From assembly GCA_016188005.1 (NCBI GenBank), contig JACPIQ010000083.1, forward strand, positions 1 through 64,000: a DNA stretch of 64,000 nt, written 5' to 3'. Under the pieces are notes generated by a model. That model ran no database searches. It saw only the letters and a program-made list of their open reading frames with translations, and had not been told where the DNA came from. Each line of letters opens with the position of its first letter. Position 1 is the first letter of the stretch. Positions 16,707 to 26,357 of the stretch are shown here, in pieces. Both the position numbers and the translations under genes were made by a program. Source of the DNA: Candidatus Rokuibacteriota bacterium (GTDB lineage: Bacteria; Methylomirabilota; Methylomirabilia; Rokubacteriales; CSP1-6).

Positions 16707-18804
16707 CGGCTGGCGGGCCGTAGAGACGCCGGTACTCCTCCCAGGACACGGTCACCCGCTTGACGAAGGCCCGGGTCTCGTTGAACGGGATGTGCTCTAC
16801 CCAGACATCGATATCGTCCCCGTGGCGCGTGGCCCACCATTCCCGCACTCGCGTGGGGCCGGCGTTGTAGGCGGCGATGGCGAGGCGCGGCTCCCTGAAC
16901 TCGCGGACGAGCCCGGCCAGGAAGGCTGTGCCCAGCTCGAGGTTCGGGCCGGGCTCCTCCAGCACCTCGCCGCCCTGGAAGGCGAGCCCGCGCTGCCGTG
17001 CCATCGGGCGCGCCGTCTCGGGCATGAGCTGCATGAGGCCGCGGGCCCCCACGCGCGAGCGCGCCCGCGGGTTGAAGGAGGACTCCTCCCGCACCACCGC
17101 GGCAACAAAGAGCGGGTCGAGGGCGGCGCGGGAAGCGGCACCGGTCAGCTCCGTGCGCCATCCCAGCGGATAGAACATCTCCCAGAACGCCCGCGGCAGC
17201 CAGGGGTGCCCGGCCCGCGCCAGCCCCAGGAAGTCGCGCCTCAGGATACGAAGGGCGAGGTGATAGCGCGCGTCCTCGACGTAGGCGGCAGAGATGGCGA
17301 AGAGCCGCACCGGCTCTCCGGCGGCTCGCCGGGCCAGCTCCTCCATCTCGCCGTCGGCCCAGGCCGAGAGGCCCACGGCCCGCAGGGCCTCGACCTTGGC
17401 GTAGCGGGGCTCCCCGCGGAGCGGATCAAGCGGATCGGCCGGAAACGACAGGGCGCGAGGCGCCCCCTCCGTCGGTGCGGTCACCGGCCTGCGCGTCATC
17501 CGCCGTGAGGCCAGCAGCCCGTAGTAGCTCCGCGGCGCGCTCGCCGCCAGCGCCGCCCATTGCCGGGAAGCTTCGTCCATGTCCCCGCGCTCCTCGCGGG
17601 CCCGCCCCATCCAGTAGCCGCCGGCCTCCCGGTAGTTCGAGCCCCCGCGCACGGCGGCCAGACGCCCCCAGCGGAGCGCCGCCTCTTCGAGGCTCCCGCG
17701 GAGCCAGGCGAGCCAGCCGAGCCGCCAGAGGGCGCGCCCCGCCTCGTCCGCCTCCGGATACTCGGCAGCAAGCCGGCGGTACACCGCCTCGGCCTCGGCC
17801 GGCAGCGACGCGGCCTCCAGCAGCTGCGCCTTCAGGAGCAGGGCCTCCGGGGCCTCGGGGCTCTGGGGATGATTGCGAACCAGGAGATCGAGGGCGGCAA
17901 TGGCCGCAGGCCGGGAGCGCTGCAGGAGCCGCGCCCGCTCGAGCAACCATGGGGGCCGCCTCGCCGCGTCGGCCAGTGACAGCGCGCGGTCCACCGCTCC
18001 CAGGGCCTCCTCCGCGCGCCCCGTACGCCGGGCCGCCTCGGCGACGACGCGGAGGGCGCGCAGCACCGTGTCGCCCGCCGCCCCGTCCCGCAGGAGCGCC
18101 TCCGCCTCGGCGCGGGCCGTCCCTGCCAGTCCCGCCGCGAGGAGGCGCTCGGCGCGGTCGAGCCGCTCCCGCGTGGTCACGGGCAACACCACCGCTCCGC
18201 GGTCGGCCAGGAGCCGCTCCTGCTTCTGCGCGGGATCGGCCTGGGGTGAGCCCGGAGCGCCGATCCAGATCGCCCGGAGGAGGCGGAGCCCCTCGGCCGG
18301 CCGGCCCGTGGCCAGGAGCGCCTGGGCCAGGGCGTACCGTGCCCCCGCGCTCTCCGGATGTTCGGGATAGCGGTCGAGGAAGCGGCGATAGTGCAGGGCG
18401 GCCCCCGCGTCGTCTCCCGCCCGGGCGGCCTCCCGCGCCGCCAGCAGGAGGGCGTCGTCCAGGAGCGGCCCGTTGCCGGCCTTCTCCGCCGCGCGGAGCG
18501 CCACCTCTCTGGCGCCGGCGGGGTCCCCGAGCCGGGACAGCGCCTCGGCCTGGAGCAGCAGCGCATACTCGGGGATGGGGGTGGGTGCTGCGGCGATGTC
18601 GGCGAAGTCGCGGGCGGCCGCCTTCGCATCCCCGTTGCGGTGCTGCGCCAGCGCGGAGGCCAGCCGCCCCCGCCACTCGGGGCTGAGCCTCACCGGTGTG
18701 GCCGTCGCAGGCGCTCTGGGGAGGGCATGGCCTGCACCGAGGGCGGCGCTGTGACCCAGGCCGACCAGCACCGCGACGGCGACCACCGGGAGCCCCCCCC
18801 ACAT
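16699..18804 (-). CDS. Soluble lytic murein transglycosylase with TPR-like superhelix
   Basis: A 701-residue periplasmic enzyme of the Slt70 type, cleaving peptidoglycan between MurNAc and GlcNAc with anhydro-ring formation. An N-terminal signal peptide (about 1-24) precedes a long alpha-helical repeat region with TPR-like units (about 50-440). The C-terminal SLT domain has the catalytic Glu in VREESSFNPRA, then GARGLMQLMPETA, and the AYNAGP motif near the end. Length and order match Slt. It overlaps the downstream RDD gene. A strong inverted repeat lies just upstream. Confidence 0.94.
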   Translation of the reverse strand: MWGGLPVVAVAVLVGLGHSAALGAGHALPRAPATATPVRLSPEWRGRLASALAQHRNGDAKAAARDFADIAAAPTPIPEYALLLQAEALSRLGDPAGAREVALRAAEKAGNGPLLDDALLLAAREAARAGDDAGAALHYRRFLDRYPEHPESAGARYALAQALLATGRPAEGLRLLRAIWIGAPGSPQADPAQKQERLLADRGAVVLPVTTRERLDRAERLLAAGLAGTARAEAEALLRDGAAGDTVLRALRVVAEAARRTGRAEEALGAVDRALSLADAARRPPWLLERARLLQRSRPAAIAALDLLVRNHPQSPEAPEALLLKAQLLEAASLPAEAEAVYRRLAAEYPEADEAGRALWRLGWLAWLRGSLEEAALRWGRLAAVRGGSNYREAGGYWMGRAREERGDMDEASRQWAALAASAPRSYYGLLASRRMTRRPVTAPTEGAPRALSFPADPLDPLRGEPRYAKVEALRAVGLSAWADGEMEELARRAAGEPVRLFAISAAYVEDARYHLALRILRRDFLGLARAGHPWLPRAFWEMFYPLGWRTELTGAASRAALDPLFVAAVVREESSFNPRARSRVGARGLMQLMPETARPMARQRGLAFQGGEVLEEPGPNLELGTAFLAGLVREFREPRLAIAAYNAGPTRVREWWATRHGDDIDVWVEHIPFNETRAFVKRVTVSWEEYRRLYGPPAGD

Positions 18805-18842
18805 GACGCCAGTGTACCCCCTCGCGGGCCCTCGCTTCCGCC

Positions 18843-18883
18843 CCCTGCGCGAGGCGCCTGCGCGGGGGGAAGCGCGCGCAGGG
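18843..18883. terminator. Inverted repeat between pgsA-like and slt-like genes
   Basis: CCCTGCGCG (18843-18851) and CGCGCAGGG (18875-18883) form a nine-base perfect stem with a 23-base loop. It lies between two minus-strand genes (stop at 18937, next start 18804). No T-run follows. It could terminate transcription of the upstream gene or stabilise mRNA. Confidence 0.35.
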
Positions 18884-18936
18884 CCTCATCGAGGAACGGC
18901 CACGGCCTCCGCGGCGTCGTCCCGGTCCCGCACCTC

Positions 18937-19536
18937 CTACTGCGGGAGGGCGTGGAGGGAAGCGGCCCGGGCGGCGCGGCGCGTGTAGAGGATCCGCTGC
19001 AGCGCCGTGACGTGGGTGAGCGCGGCGAGGAGCGCCATCGCGGGGACCAGGAGGTTGAAGAGGGCGCCCGCGATGAGCAGGATGAGGCGCTCCGGCCGCT
19101 CCATGATGCCGATCTCGCAAGCGATGCCGATGGACTGGGCGCGCGCCTTGGTGTAGCTCACCATCACGGTCCCCACGAGACCCGCCATGGTGAAGGCGCT
19201 TCCGGGCCCGTCCCCCGCGCGCTGGCAGAGAACCAGGATGCCCAGCAGCACCACGAGGTCGGAGTAACGGTCCACGACGGAGTCGAGAAAGGCCCCGAAG
19301 AAGGACTCCTGGCCCGCCATCCGGGCCAGCGAGCCGTCGAAGAAGTCGAAGAGCCCGGACAGCGCCAGGAGCACCGCGGCGAGCCGGAGCTGTCCCTCGG
19401 CGAAGGCCCAGGCCGCGAGACAGGACACGCCGAGCCCGACGATGGTGAGGTGATTGGGTCTCAGGCGCGCCCGCAGGAGCAGGCGCGCCACGGGATCGCC
19501 GATACCCTGGAAGCGGCTCTTGTAGTGGCTCAGCAT
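18937..19536 (-). CDS. CDP-alcohol phosphatidyltransferase (PgsA-like)
   Basis: A 199-residue integral membrane enzyme that joins a CDP-activated lipid to an alcohol. The family motif DGx2ARx8Gx3Dx3D is complete: FDGSLARMAGQESFFGAFLD followed by SVVDRYSD. Four to six hydrophobic helices cover the rest. Substrate (glycerol phosphate, inositol phosphate or other) cannot be decided from this. It starts 12 bases after the glnD stop, so it is probably co-transcribed with glnD. Confidence 0.92.
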   Translation of the reverse strand: MLSHYKSRFQGIGDPVARLLLRARLRPNHLTIVGLGVSCLAAWAFAEGQLRLAAVLLALSGLFDFFDGSLARMAGQESFFGAFLDSVVDRYSDLVVLLGILVLCQRAGDGPGSAFTMAGLVGTVMVSYTKARAQSIGIACEIGIMERPERLILLIAGALFNLLVPAMALLAALTHVTALQRILYTRRAARAASLHALPQ

Positions 19537-19548
19537 CTCGCCGCCGCG

Positions 19549-22269
19549 CTACAGGGGCTTGAGCAGCGCATCCTCGAGGGCCTCCCGGAGCCGGTCCATG
19601 GCGGCCGGCTCCTCGAGGCGGCGCCCCTGCCGGTCGGCGACGTAGAAGGTGTCGTAGGCCTGGTCGATCTCCGTGGCGATGCGTGCGCTGCCGATATCGA
19701 GCCCGAGCGTGGCGAAGGTGCGGGTGATGAGGTAGAGGAGCCCCACCCGGTCGGGGCACTTGACCTCCACCACGGTGTGCGTGTCCGAGAGGTGGTTGTC
19801 CACCGAGATCTTGGGCGGTCCGGGCACGGGTTCCTCGGCCCGGCGCGCGGCGCGGCGCGCCGCCAGGAGATCCTCCACGGCCTGCTCGCCCCGTAGCACG
19901 CGGTGCAGGGAATCCAGGGTGCGGCGCCACCGGGCATCGTCCGTCACCGTGCCGCCGAACGGGTCGTTGACCTGGAAGGTGTCCAGCGCGATCCCGTCGG
20001 CCCGGGTGTGGATCTGCGCGGAGAGGATGTTGACCCCCTCGGAGGCCAGCGTGCCTGCGATGAGCGAGAAGAGCCCGGGTACGTCCCGCGTGGCGAGGAC
20101 CAGCTCGGAGGAGCCGAGATCCGGATGGTGGAACAGCTCCATCGCCGCCCCGTCCTCCTCGAGCCGCTCCACGAGCCGCAGATGCGCGGCGATGCGCTGC
20201 GGCGGCGTGGTGATGACGTAGCGCTCCGACATCATGGCCAGGTGGGCCAGCACCGCGCGCCGCGTGCCCTCGCGCCCCAGCTCGTCCCAGACCCGGCCGG
20301 CCACGCGGTCCCGGTTCACGCGCTCGGAGCGGCCGCCGGTGAGCCGGGCCATGGTGCGCGCGCACAGCTCCCACAGGATCCGCGCCTGCCAGCCCGTCAT
20401 GATGCCCGGGCCCACCGCCCGCATGTCGGCGACCGTGAGGAGGTAGAGCATGCGGAGGCGCTCGGGCGTCTCCGCCGCCTCCGCCAGCGAGGCGATGGTC
20501 TTCGGGTCGTCGATGTCGCGCCGCTGGGCGACGTGCGACATGGTCAGGTGGTGCGCCACGAGGAAAGTCACCGCCTGGGCGTCCTCGGGCGGCAGCCCGA
20601 TGCGCGCCGTCAGCTCCTCGACGAGGGGGATCCCCTTGGCCACGTGCCCGTGGCCCTTCCCCTTGCCGATGTCGTGCAGCAGCATGCCGAGCATCAGGAG
20701 ATCCGGGCGCGCGACGTCGTTGAGCACCTCCGCCGCGCCCTCGGCCTCGGCGGAGTGCCCCGGTGCGAGGGCCTCCAGGTTCTCCACGGCCAGCAGCGAA
20801 TGCTGATCGGCGGTGAACCGGTGATAGACGTCGTACTGCACGAGGCAGGTCAGCGCGGCCCACTCGGGCAGGTAGCGTCCCAGGAGCCCCAGCTCGTGCA
20901 TCCCCCGCAGGGTCTGCGCGACCCGCCCCCAGTCCCGGCAGATGGCGAGGAAGAGGTCCCGCACCTCGGGGGAGGCCTTCCACCGCTCGTCCACGAGGTC
21001 CAGCGAGTCCTCCACGGCGCGCTCGAGGTCGATCCCCAGCTCGGCGCCGAGCCGGTGCGAGTGCCAGAACACCTTCATGAGCCGGAGTGGATCCTCGCGG
21101 AACGCGCGGCCGTCGGGCTCCACCAGGCGGAGCTGCCCGTCGAGCACGAAGAGCCCGTCGGCCAGCGCCTCCTGCCGCAGCCGGCGTCCCACGGGGCGGG
21201 GGCGCGAGAGTGTCTCGCGGCAGCGGGCGATGAGCCGCCGGGAGACGCGGTGGATCACCCGCGCGTGCAGGTAGTAGTCGCGCATGAACTTCTCCACGCC
21301 CAGCGACACCTCGTCGCTCGCATAGCCGAAGTTCTTGGCAATCTGCGGCTGCACGTCGCGCGACAGCACGTCGTTCTTGTGGCCGGAGAGGAAGTGCAGC
21401 TCGTTGCGCACGCGCCAGAGGAAGGTGAGCGCCGCGTCGGCCGTACGCTGCTCGCGGTCGGTGATGAGCCGCTTCTCCGCCAGCTCCCGCAGCGTGCGCG
21501 TGCCGAACTTCGTGGAGGCCAGCCACATGGCCGTGTGGATGTCGCGCAGCCCCCCGGCGGACTCCTTCACGTTGGGCTCACCCATGTACGGCGAGCCGCC
21601 GAACTTCCGGTAGCGCTGGTCGCGCTCGGCGAGTGTCGTCTCCAGGAACTGGCCGAAGTCCTTCCGGTAGACGTTCTCGGCGAGCACCTTGCGGAAGCGG
21701 CCGAAGAGCCGCCGGTCGCCGACGAGGTAGCGGGCCTGCTGCATGGAGGTGCGGCTCGTGAAGTCGGTGCGGGCCATGGCCACGCAGTCGGGGAGGCTCC
21801 GCAGCGAGTGGCCCACCTGCAGCCCGAGGTCCCAGAGCGTGTAGAGCAGGCCCTGCGTGGCGCGCTGGACCATGGGCCCCAGGTCGCCGTCGTAGATCAC
21901 CATGAGGTCGAGGTCCGAGAGCGGGTGCAGCTCGCCGCGGCCATAGCCGCCCAGCGCCACGAGCACCATGGGCGCCGGCGGCGCGCCCTCCTGCTTGGCG
22001 TCCTGCACGGCCAGGCCGTAGAGCGTGGCGAGGAAGCCGTCCATGAACGCGGCGTAGGCCTGGACGGACTGCTGGCCGGAAGCGCCGCCGAGATGCGCTG
22101 CCCGGAGGAAGTCGACGTTGGAGGCGAGGTGCTGCCTGAGGAGCTCCAGGCGCAGCCGCCGACGGCGCTCGGTCCGCTCGGCCGGCGCGCCCTCGAGGCC
22201 CTTCTCGGCCTGGGCCTCCACCCGCCGCACCTGGCGAAAGAGCTCCCCCGTCATGGCGAAACGGTACAT
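19549..22269 (-). CDS. glnD: GlnD, bifunctional PII uridylyltransferase / uridylyl-removing enzyme
   Basis: A 906-residue sensor of nitrogen status that uridylylates PII when glutamine is low and de-uridylylates it when glutamine is high. Nucleotidyltransferase motif GGYGRGELHPLSDLDL is at 107-122. The HD hydrolase motif LLHDIGKGKGHGH is near the middle. Two C-terminal ACT domains follow, beginning near LVLATRDVPGLFSLI and VVEVKCPDRVGLLYLI. All expected domains are present. The start at 22269 has no strong Shine-Dalgarno, and Met6 is an alternative. It diverges from hisC across 60 bases. Confidence 0.97.
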   Translation of the reverse strand: MYRFAMTGELFRQVRRVEAQAEKGLEGAPAERTERRRRLRLELLRQHLASNVDFLRAAHLGGASGQQSVQAYAAFMDGFLATLYGLAVQDAKQEGAPPAPMVLVALGGYGRGELHPLSDLDLMVIYDGDLGPMVQRATQGLLYTLWDLGLQVGHSLRSLPDCVAMARTDFTSRTSMQQARYLVGDRRLFGRFRKVLAENVYRKDFGQFLETTLAERDQRYRKFGGSPYMGEPNVKESAGGLRDIHTAMWLASTKFGTRTLRELAEKRLITDREQRTADAALTFLWRVRNELHFLSGHKNDVLSRDVQPQIAKNFGYASDEVSLGVEKFMRDYYLHARVIHRVSRRLIARCRETLSRPRPVGRRLRQEALADGLFVLDGQLRLVEPDGRAFREDPLRLMKVFWHSHRLGAELGIDLERAVEDSLDLVDERWKASPEVRDLFLAICRDWGRVAQTLRGMHELGLLGRYLPEWAALTCLVQYDVYHRFTADQHSLLAVENLEALAPGHSAEAEGAAEVLNDVARPDLLMLGMLLHDIGKGKGHGHVAKGIPLVEELTARIGLPPEDAQAVTFLVAHHLTMSHVAQRRDIDDPKTIASLAEAAETPERLRMLYLLTVADMRAVGPGIMTGWQARILWELCARTMARLTGGRSERVNRDRVAGRVWDELGREGTRRAVLAHLAMMSERYVITTPPQRIAAHLRLVERLEEDGAAMELFHHPDLGSSELVLATRDVPGLFSLIAGTLASEGVNILSAQIHTRADGIALDTFQVNDPFGGTVTDDARWRRTLDSLHRVLRGEQAVEDLLAARRAARRAEEPVPGPPKISVDNHLSDTHTVVEVKCPDRVGLLYLITRTFATLGLDIGSARIATEIDQAYDTFYVADRQGRRLEEPAAMDRLREALEDALLKPL

Positions 22270-22329
22270 GCGGGGCTGAAGGCTGTCAAATCTGGCGCAG
22301 ACTTGCCCCTCCGGCTACAATGGCTCTCC

Positions 22330-23424
22330 ATGCGACGCATCTGGCGCGCGGCGCTCGATCAGGTGACGCCCTACGAGGCGGGCCCCTCGCTCGAGGAGAT
22401 CGAGCGGACCCTGGCCATGGAAGGCGTCGTGCGCCTCTCTGCCAACGAGAGCCCGCTGGGCCCCTCGCCGACCGTGATCGAGGCGCTGCGCCGGGAAGCC
22501 CGGCGCGCCCACCTCTATCCGGACGGCGGCGCCACGGCGCTGCGGGTGGCGCTCGCGCGCGCGCTGGGCGTCGAGCCCGAGTGGCTGATCATCGGCAACG
22601 GGGCCGACGAGGTGGTGACGTTCATCGGGCGCGCGGCGCTGGATCCCGGCGACGAGGTGCTGATCCCCGACCCGTCCTTCGAGCCCTACGCCACCGAGGC
22701 CGCGCTCGGCGGCGCCACCGTCGTGCGGAGCCCGCTGGCCGGCTACCACACCGACCTCGACGACATGCGCCGCCGGATCACCCCGCGCACGAAGCTCGTC
22801 TTCGTCTGCACGCCGCACAACCCGGCCTCCACCATCGTCCGCGGGAGCATGCTCCTGCGCTTCATCGAGGGGCTCGGCGACGACCCGCCCGTCGTCGTGG
22901 TGGACGAGGCCTACCGGGATTTCTGCGACGACCCGGACACGCCCGACGGCGTGGTGCTCCTGCGCCGCTTCCCGAGGGTGATCGTCATGCGGACCTTCTC
23001 GAAGATCGCGGGGCTGGCCGGACTGCGCGTGGGGTACGCCATCGCGCGGCCGGAGGTCATCGACCGCCTGAACCGGGTGCGGGCCCCCTACAATGTCAAC
23101 CGGTTCGCCCAGGTGGCGGCGCTGGCGGCCCTCGAGGACTCCACCCATCTCAAGCGGACGCGCGGACTCGTCCTCGCCGAGCGCCCGCGGCTCCTGGCCG
23201 CGCTGGAGGCGCGGGGCGCCGGGGTGGCGCCGTCGCAGGCCAACTTCCTGCTGGTTCGCGCCGGCGAGCAGGCAGGGCCCCTCCGGCAAGCGCTCATGAA
23301 GGCGGGCCTCCTGGTGAGAGACGGCGAGGGGCTGGGCTTCCCGGGCCACCTGCGCATCGCGATCGGGACGCCAGAGCAGAACGACCGGGTGCTCGGGGTC
23401 TGGGACCGCGTCCTCTCCCGGTAG
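22330..23424 (+). CDS. hisC: Histidinol-phosphate aminotransferase
   Basis: A 364-residue fold-I PLP aminotransferase catalysing the glutamate-dependent step of histidine synthesis. Matching segments are RLSANESPLGPSP, the HLYPDGGATALR turn, IIGNGADEV, VDEAYRDF with the conserved Asp, and TFSKIAGLAGLRVGYA carrying the PLP Lys. Members of this clade can also act on phenylalanine or tyrosine. The start at 22330 follows TACAAT (22316-22321), a plausible -10 box nine bases ahead, so the transcript may have almost no leader. The frame is open far upstream, opposite glnD, but that part is a shadow. Confidence 0.93.
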   Translation: MRRIWRAALDQVTPYEAGPSLEEIERTLAMEGVVRLSANESPLGPSPTVIEALRREARRAHLYPDGGATALRVALARALGVEPEWLIIGNGADEVVTFIGRAALDPGDEVLIPDPSFEPYATEAALGGATVVRSPLAGYHTDLDDMRRRITPRTKLVFVCTPHNPASTIVRGSMLLRFIEGLGDDPPVVVVDEAYRDFCDDPDTPDGVVLLRRFPRVIVMRTFSKIAGLAGLRVGYAIARPEVIDRLNRVRAPYNVNRFAQVAALAALEDSTHLKRTRGLVLAERPRLLAALEARGAGVAPSQANFLLVRAGEQAGPLRQALMKAGLLVRDGEGLGFPGHLRIAIGTPEQNDRVLGVWDRVLSR

Positions 23425-23602
23425 CAGGGCGCCGACAAAGGCCCATCTGCGGAGGTACGGCGCCCTCGGCCGCACGCTCAACGCGGCTCGCTCACGCTCG
23501 CCCGGATCTCCGGATCCGCTCACCTCGCCTCCGGCTCGGCTCGCCAAGCTGAGTACGCCTCGCGCGCAGCCGTCGGGCGCCGCCTCGCATCTGGACCTTT
23601 CT

Positions 23603-23634
23603 CGGCGCCCTGCGGGTGCTGGAGGGGGGCGCCG
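23603..23634. terminator. Inverted repeat between convergent genes
   Basis: CGGCGCC (23603-23609) and GGCGCCG (23628-23634) can pair as a seven-base stem between hisC and the convergent coiled-coil gene. The arm core is itself palindromic and the region is GC-rich, so chance is possible. The rest of 23425-23644 shows no supportable gene. Confidence 0.25.
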
Positions 23635-23644
23635 GGGCGGGAAC

Positions 23645-23998
23645 CTAGCGGCGCCTGGGGGGGAGGCCGTCGCGGGCCGCCGGCCGGACGGGGGCAGCCT
23701 TGGCCTTGGGCGCCCGTGTCACGGCCAGCCGCGAGAGCACCTCCTCCCGCTCGGTCCGGAGCGCCTTGACCTGCTGCTCGAGCAGCGTCACCTGCTGCTC
23801 GGCGTGGGTCGACTTCGACCGCAGCATCTCGGCCTCGGCGTACACGTCCTTCAGTTCGACCCTGAGCCGCTGCGCCTCGGTGCGGCTCTCCGCCCACTTG
23901 CCCCAGAGCACCGCCACGAGCACCACCAGGACGAGCGCGGCCCCGATCAGGAACCACGGGCGCTGCGGGCGTACGAGATCCAGGTCGTGACTGTCCAT
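23645..23998 (-). CDS. Small membrane-anchored coiled-coil protein, function unknown
   Basis: A 117-residue protein with one hydrophobic helix near residues 17-33 (WFLIGAALVLVVLVAVLWG), then a charged, heptad-like region of about 65 residues (SRTEAQRLRVELKDVYAEAE and onward) and a basic tail ending PPRRR. It would sit in the membrane with the coiled coil on one side, like FtsB-type or SlyX-like proteins, but I recognise no family. GGAG stands nine bases before 23998; Met codons at 24007 and 24037 are alternatives. It diverges from the unknown gene at 24166. Confidence 0.6.
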   Translation of the reverse strand: MDSHDLDLVRPQRPWFLIGAALVLVVLVAVLWGKWAESRTEAQRLRVELKDVYAEAEMLRSKSTHAEQQVTLLEQQVKALRTEREEVLSRLAVTRAPKAKAAPVRPAARDGLPPRRR

Positions 23999-24165
23999 CT
24001 CGGTCATCTCCGTCGAGTCCCCGCCTCGAAGTATCATGGCGCCAAGTCTAGCACCCGCCAGCGACGGGGGGCGAGGATTTGGTACCATGCGGAGGTGGAA
24101 CCGGGACGGCTCCCCCGCTCCTGCCAGCGCGCGAGGCGCCGGGCCTCCGGCCATTGCCCGACCTG

Positions 24166-25305
24166 ATGACGCGATCCCTTCCGGCGGACGACAGCGCCGC
24201 GTGCCTGGCCTCGCTCGACGCCGCTCTGGCGACGGGCGCCCTCCCGGATCTCGCCGGCGTCTCCGAAGCCTCGCTGGACAGCGCGCTCCGCGCCCTCGTG
24301 AGAGAGCACGGCGCCGCCGCGGCGCCCCTGATCGCCCGGCTGGCCCACGAGCCGCCGGGCAAGGCCCTGCGCAAGGTGGCCCGGCGGGCGCTGTACCGGC
24401 TCGAGCAATCCGGGATCGCCGCCCCGGGCGTCGTGGCCGCCCCGGCCCGGGCGCCCATCGTGAGGCGACAGCCGGAGCGCGCCGTCGCCGCCTGGCTCTC
24501 CGGCATCGACGGGTCCGGGTCGCGCGCGGTCTGGATTCTCTTCGAAGGCGGGCTCGGCGGGGCGCTGACGCTCTGCTCGCTTCTCCTCAACGACGAGGCG
24601 GGCATCGTGGACGTGGCCGGCGGTCCCATCACCCGCAAGCGCCTCGAGGCCGAGCTCGCCTCGCTCCGCGAGAGCCAGAAGCTCCCGTGGGTCGAGAGCG
24701 ATCCCGGCCGCGCCTGCGCCCTCGTTGACGAGGCGCTCGCCGCTCACGCCGGCGCGAGCACGGACCCCCCGACGGGCTTCTCGCGCTGGCGCGCGCTGTT
24801 CGACTCTCGCCCCGCTGCCGACGCGCCGCCTGAGGCGGCGCCCGCGCCGGAGGCAGATCCGACCCTCGTGGGGCGGTCGGCCGAGCTCATGCAGCTCCCG
24901 GAGCTGGCGGGGTGGTTCGTGGACCCCGCGGCGATCCAGGAGGACGCCGTCGCGCTCCTCGAGATGAAGGACAGCCGGCTCGTGGTGACGGACCAGGTCA
25001 AGGCGGAGCGCGAGGCGGCCATCGTGGACGGGGCCATCGCAAAGGCCTTCCGCGGGGCCGCGAGGGGGAGATGGGCGAGGCGGCTGCGAGAGATGGCGTG
25101 GATCTTCCGGGCCACCGGGCGCGAGGAGCCCGCCGCGCTCGCCCTCGCGACGGCGGCGGCGCTGAGCGACGAGTCTCGCCCAGTCGGGTCCATCCCGATC
25201 GTGCGAGCCATGGTCGGCCGGGGGCTCGAGCTGGGCGGTGAGGTCGCCCTCGGCCGCGTCAAGGCGGCCGAGGTGAGCCGCGCGCCCTCCCCGCGAGAGC
25301 ACTAG
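24166..25305 (+). CDS. Hypothetical protein, coupled to P1 peptidase gene
   Basis: A protein of about 379 residues that I do not recognise. It is Ala/Leu/Arg-rich with several helical stretches: a compact N-terminal part (LARLAHEPPGKALRKVARRALY), a middle part with alternating hydrophobics (AVWILFEGGLGGALTLCSLLLN), and a charged C-terminal half. No signal peptide or clear membrane span is seen. The frame is open back to TTG at 24079; ATG at 24166 is preferred, though neither has a strong Shine-Dalgarno. Third-position bias supports coding throughout. Its stop lies one base before the next gene's GTG. Confidence 0.65.
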   Translation: MTRSLPADDSAACLASLDAALATGALPDLAGVSEASLDSALRALVREHGAAAAPLIARLAHEPPGKALRKVARRALYRLEQSGIAAPGVVAAPARAPIVRRQPERAVAAWLSGIDGSGSRAVWILFEGGLGGALTLCSLLLNDEAGIVDVAGGPITRKRLEAELASLRESQKLPWVESDPGRACALVDEALAAHAGASTDPPTGFSRWRALFDSRPAADAPPEAAPAPEADPTLVGRSAELMQLPELAGWFVDPAAIQEDAVALLEMKDSRLVVTDQVKAEREAAIVDGAIAKAFRGAARGRWARRLREMAWIFRATGREEPAALALATAAALSDESRPVGSIPIVRAMVGRGLELGGEVALGRVKAAEVSRAPSPREH

Positions 25306-25306
25306 C

Positions 25307-26245
25307 GTGATCCCCGGCCTCCGCGTCGGCCACGCGACGGACCTGGTGGGCCTCACGGGCTGCACGGCGATCCTCCCGGACCGGCCCGCCGTGGGCGCCG
25401 TGGAGATCTCCGGCCGCGCCGCGGGAGTCTACGGGATCGAGTTCCTCGACCCCCGCCACGTCGCGCCCACCACGCATGGCGTCGTCCTCTCCGGGGGCAG
25501 TGCCTTCGGGCTCGAGTCCATCTGGGGCGCCATGGAGTACCTCGAGGAGCACGGGGTCGGCTTCCCCGTGGGCGTCACCGTGGTGCCGCTGGTGGCCGGC
25601 GCCATCGTCTTCGACCTCGGCGTGGGCGATCACCGCGCCCGGCCCGACCGGGCCATGGGCTATCAGGCCGCTGCGGCCGCGCGGCCCGGTCCCGTCGCCG
25701 AGGGCAATGTGGGCGCCGGCACCGGCGCCACCGTGGGCAAGCTCCACGGCCACGCGCGCGCCATGCGCGGCGGACTCGGCTCGGCCGTCACGCGGCGCGC
25801 CGGGGTGACGGTCGGCGCAGTCATGGTGGTGAACGCCGTGGGGGACGTGCGCGATCCCGAGACCGGCCAGCTGGTCGCGGGGGCGCGCGATGCCGCGGAC
25901 GGCCGGCGGCTCATCGACACCGCCGCGGCCTTGCGCGCAGGCGCGCCGGCGCCCACGTTCCACACCACGAACACCACCATCGGCGTCGTGGCGGCGACGG
26001 CCGCCCTCACCAAGGAGGAGGCCCGGGACGTGGCACGCATGGCCACCGCGGGCTTCGGGCGGGCCCTCTCCCCCCCGCATCTCGACACCGACGGGGATGC
26101 GCTGTTCTGCCTGTCGGTGGGGGAGGCGCCAGCCGACCTGGAGGCGGTGGGCCAGGCGGCGGCCGAGGTCGTGGCCCAGGCCATCGTGCGCGCCGTCCGC
26201 GCGGCGGGCTCCCTGCCGGGACTGCCCGCCGCGCGGGACCTCTGA
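25307..26245 (+). CDS. P1-family peptidase (DmpA/BapA-like aminopeptidase)
   Basis: A 312-residue Ntn-type hydrolase of the DmpA / L-aminopeptidase-D-esterase family. These self-cleave into two chains and release N-terminal residues or beta-peptides. The N-terminus GLRVGHATD and VVLSGGSAFGLES match the alpha chain. TFHTTNTTIGVVA contains the expected autocleavage site and new N-terminal nucleophile. Translation starts at GTG 25307, one base after the preceding stop, so the two genes are coupled. No signal peptide, so probably cytoplasmic. Confidence 0.92.
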   Translation: MIPGLRVGHATDLVGLTGCTAILPDRPAVGAVEISGRAAGVYGIEFLDPRHVAPTTHGVVLSGGSAFGLESIWGAMEYLEEHGVGFPVGVTVVPLVAGAIVFDLGVGDHRARPDRAMGYQAAAAARPGPVAEGNVGAGTGATVGKLHGHARAMRGGLGSAVTRRAGVTVGAVMVVNAVGDVRDPETGQLVAGARDAADGRRLIDTAAALRAGAPAPTFHTTNTTIGVVAATAALTKEEARDVARMATAGFGRALSPPHLDTDGDALFCLSVGEAPADLEAVGQAAAEVVAQAIVRAVRAAGSLPGLPAARDL

Positions 26246-26357
26246 GCCGGCGGCGCCGGCGCGCCCGACACCTCCGCTCGATGGCGGGAGCCAGGGACGC
26301 GGCCACCACCGTCGGCCGGGCAGGCGCGGGCCCGGGGGGCGGCCACGGCGGTGACGC

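Noticed and set aside
17426-21526. 1366-codon minus frame across slt, the CDP-alcohol gene and glnD
   Set aside because: It is a shifted-frame reading of three well-recognised genes on the same strand; composition is Arg/Ala/Gly-rich without motifs.
19903-22329. Very long plus-strand open frame opposite glnD, continuous with hisC
   Set aside because: It is the complement of glnD, rich in Arg, Gly, His and Val as GC-rich antisense frames are, with no family likeness. Only the hisC part is real.
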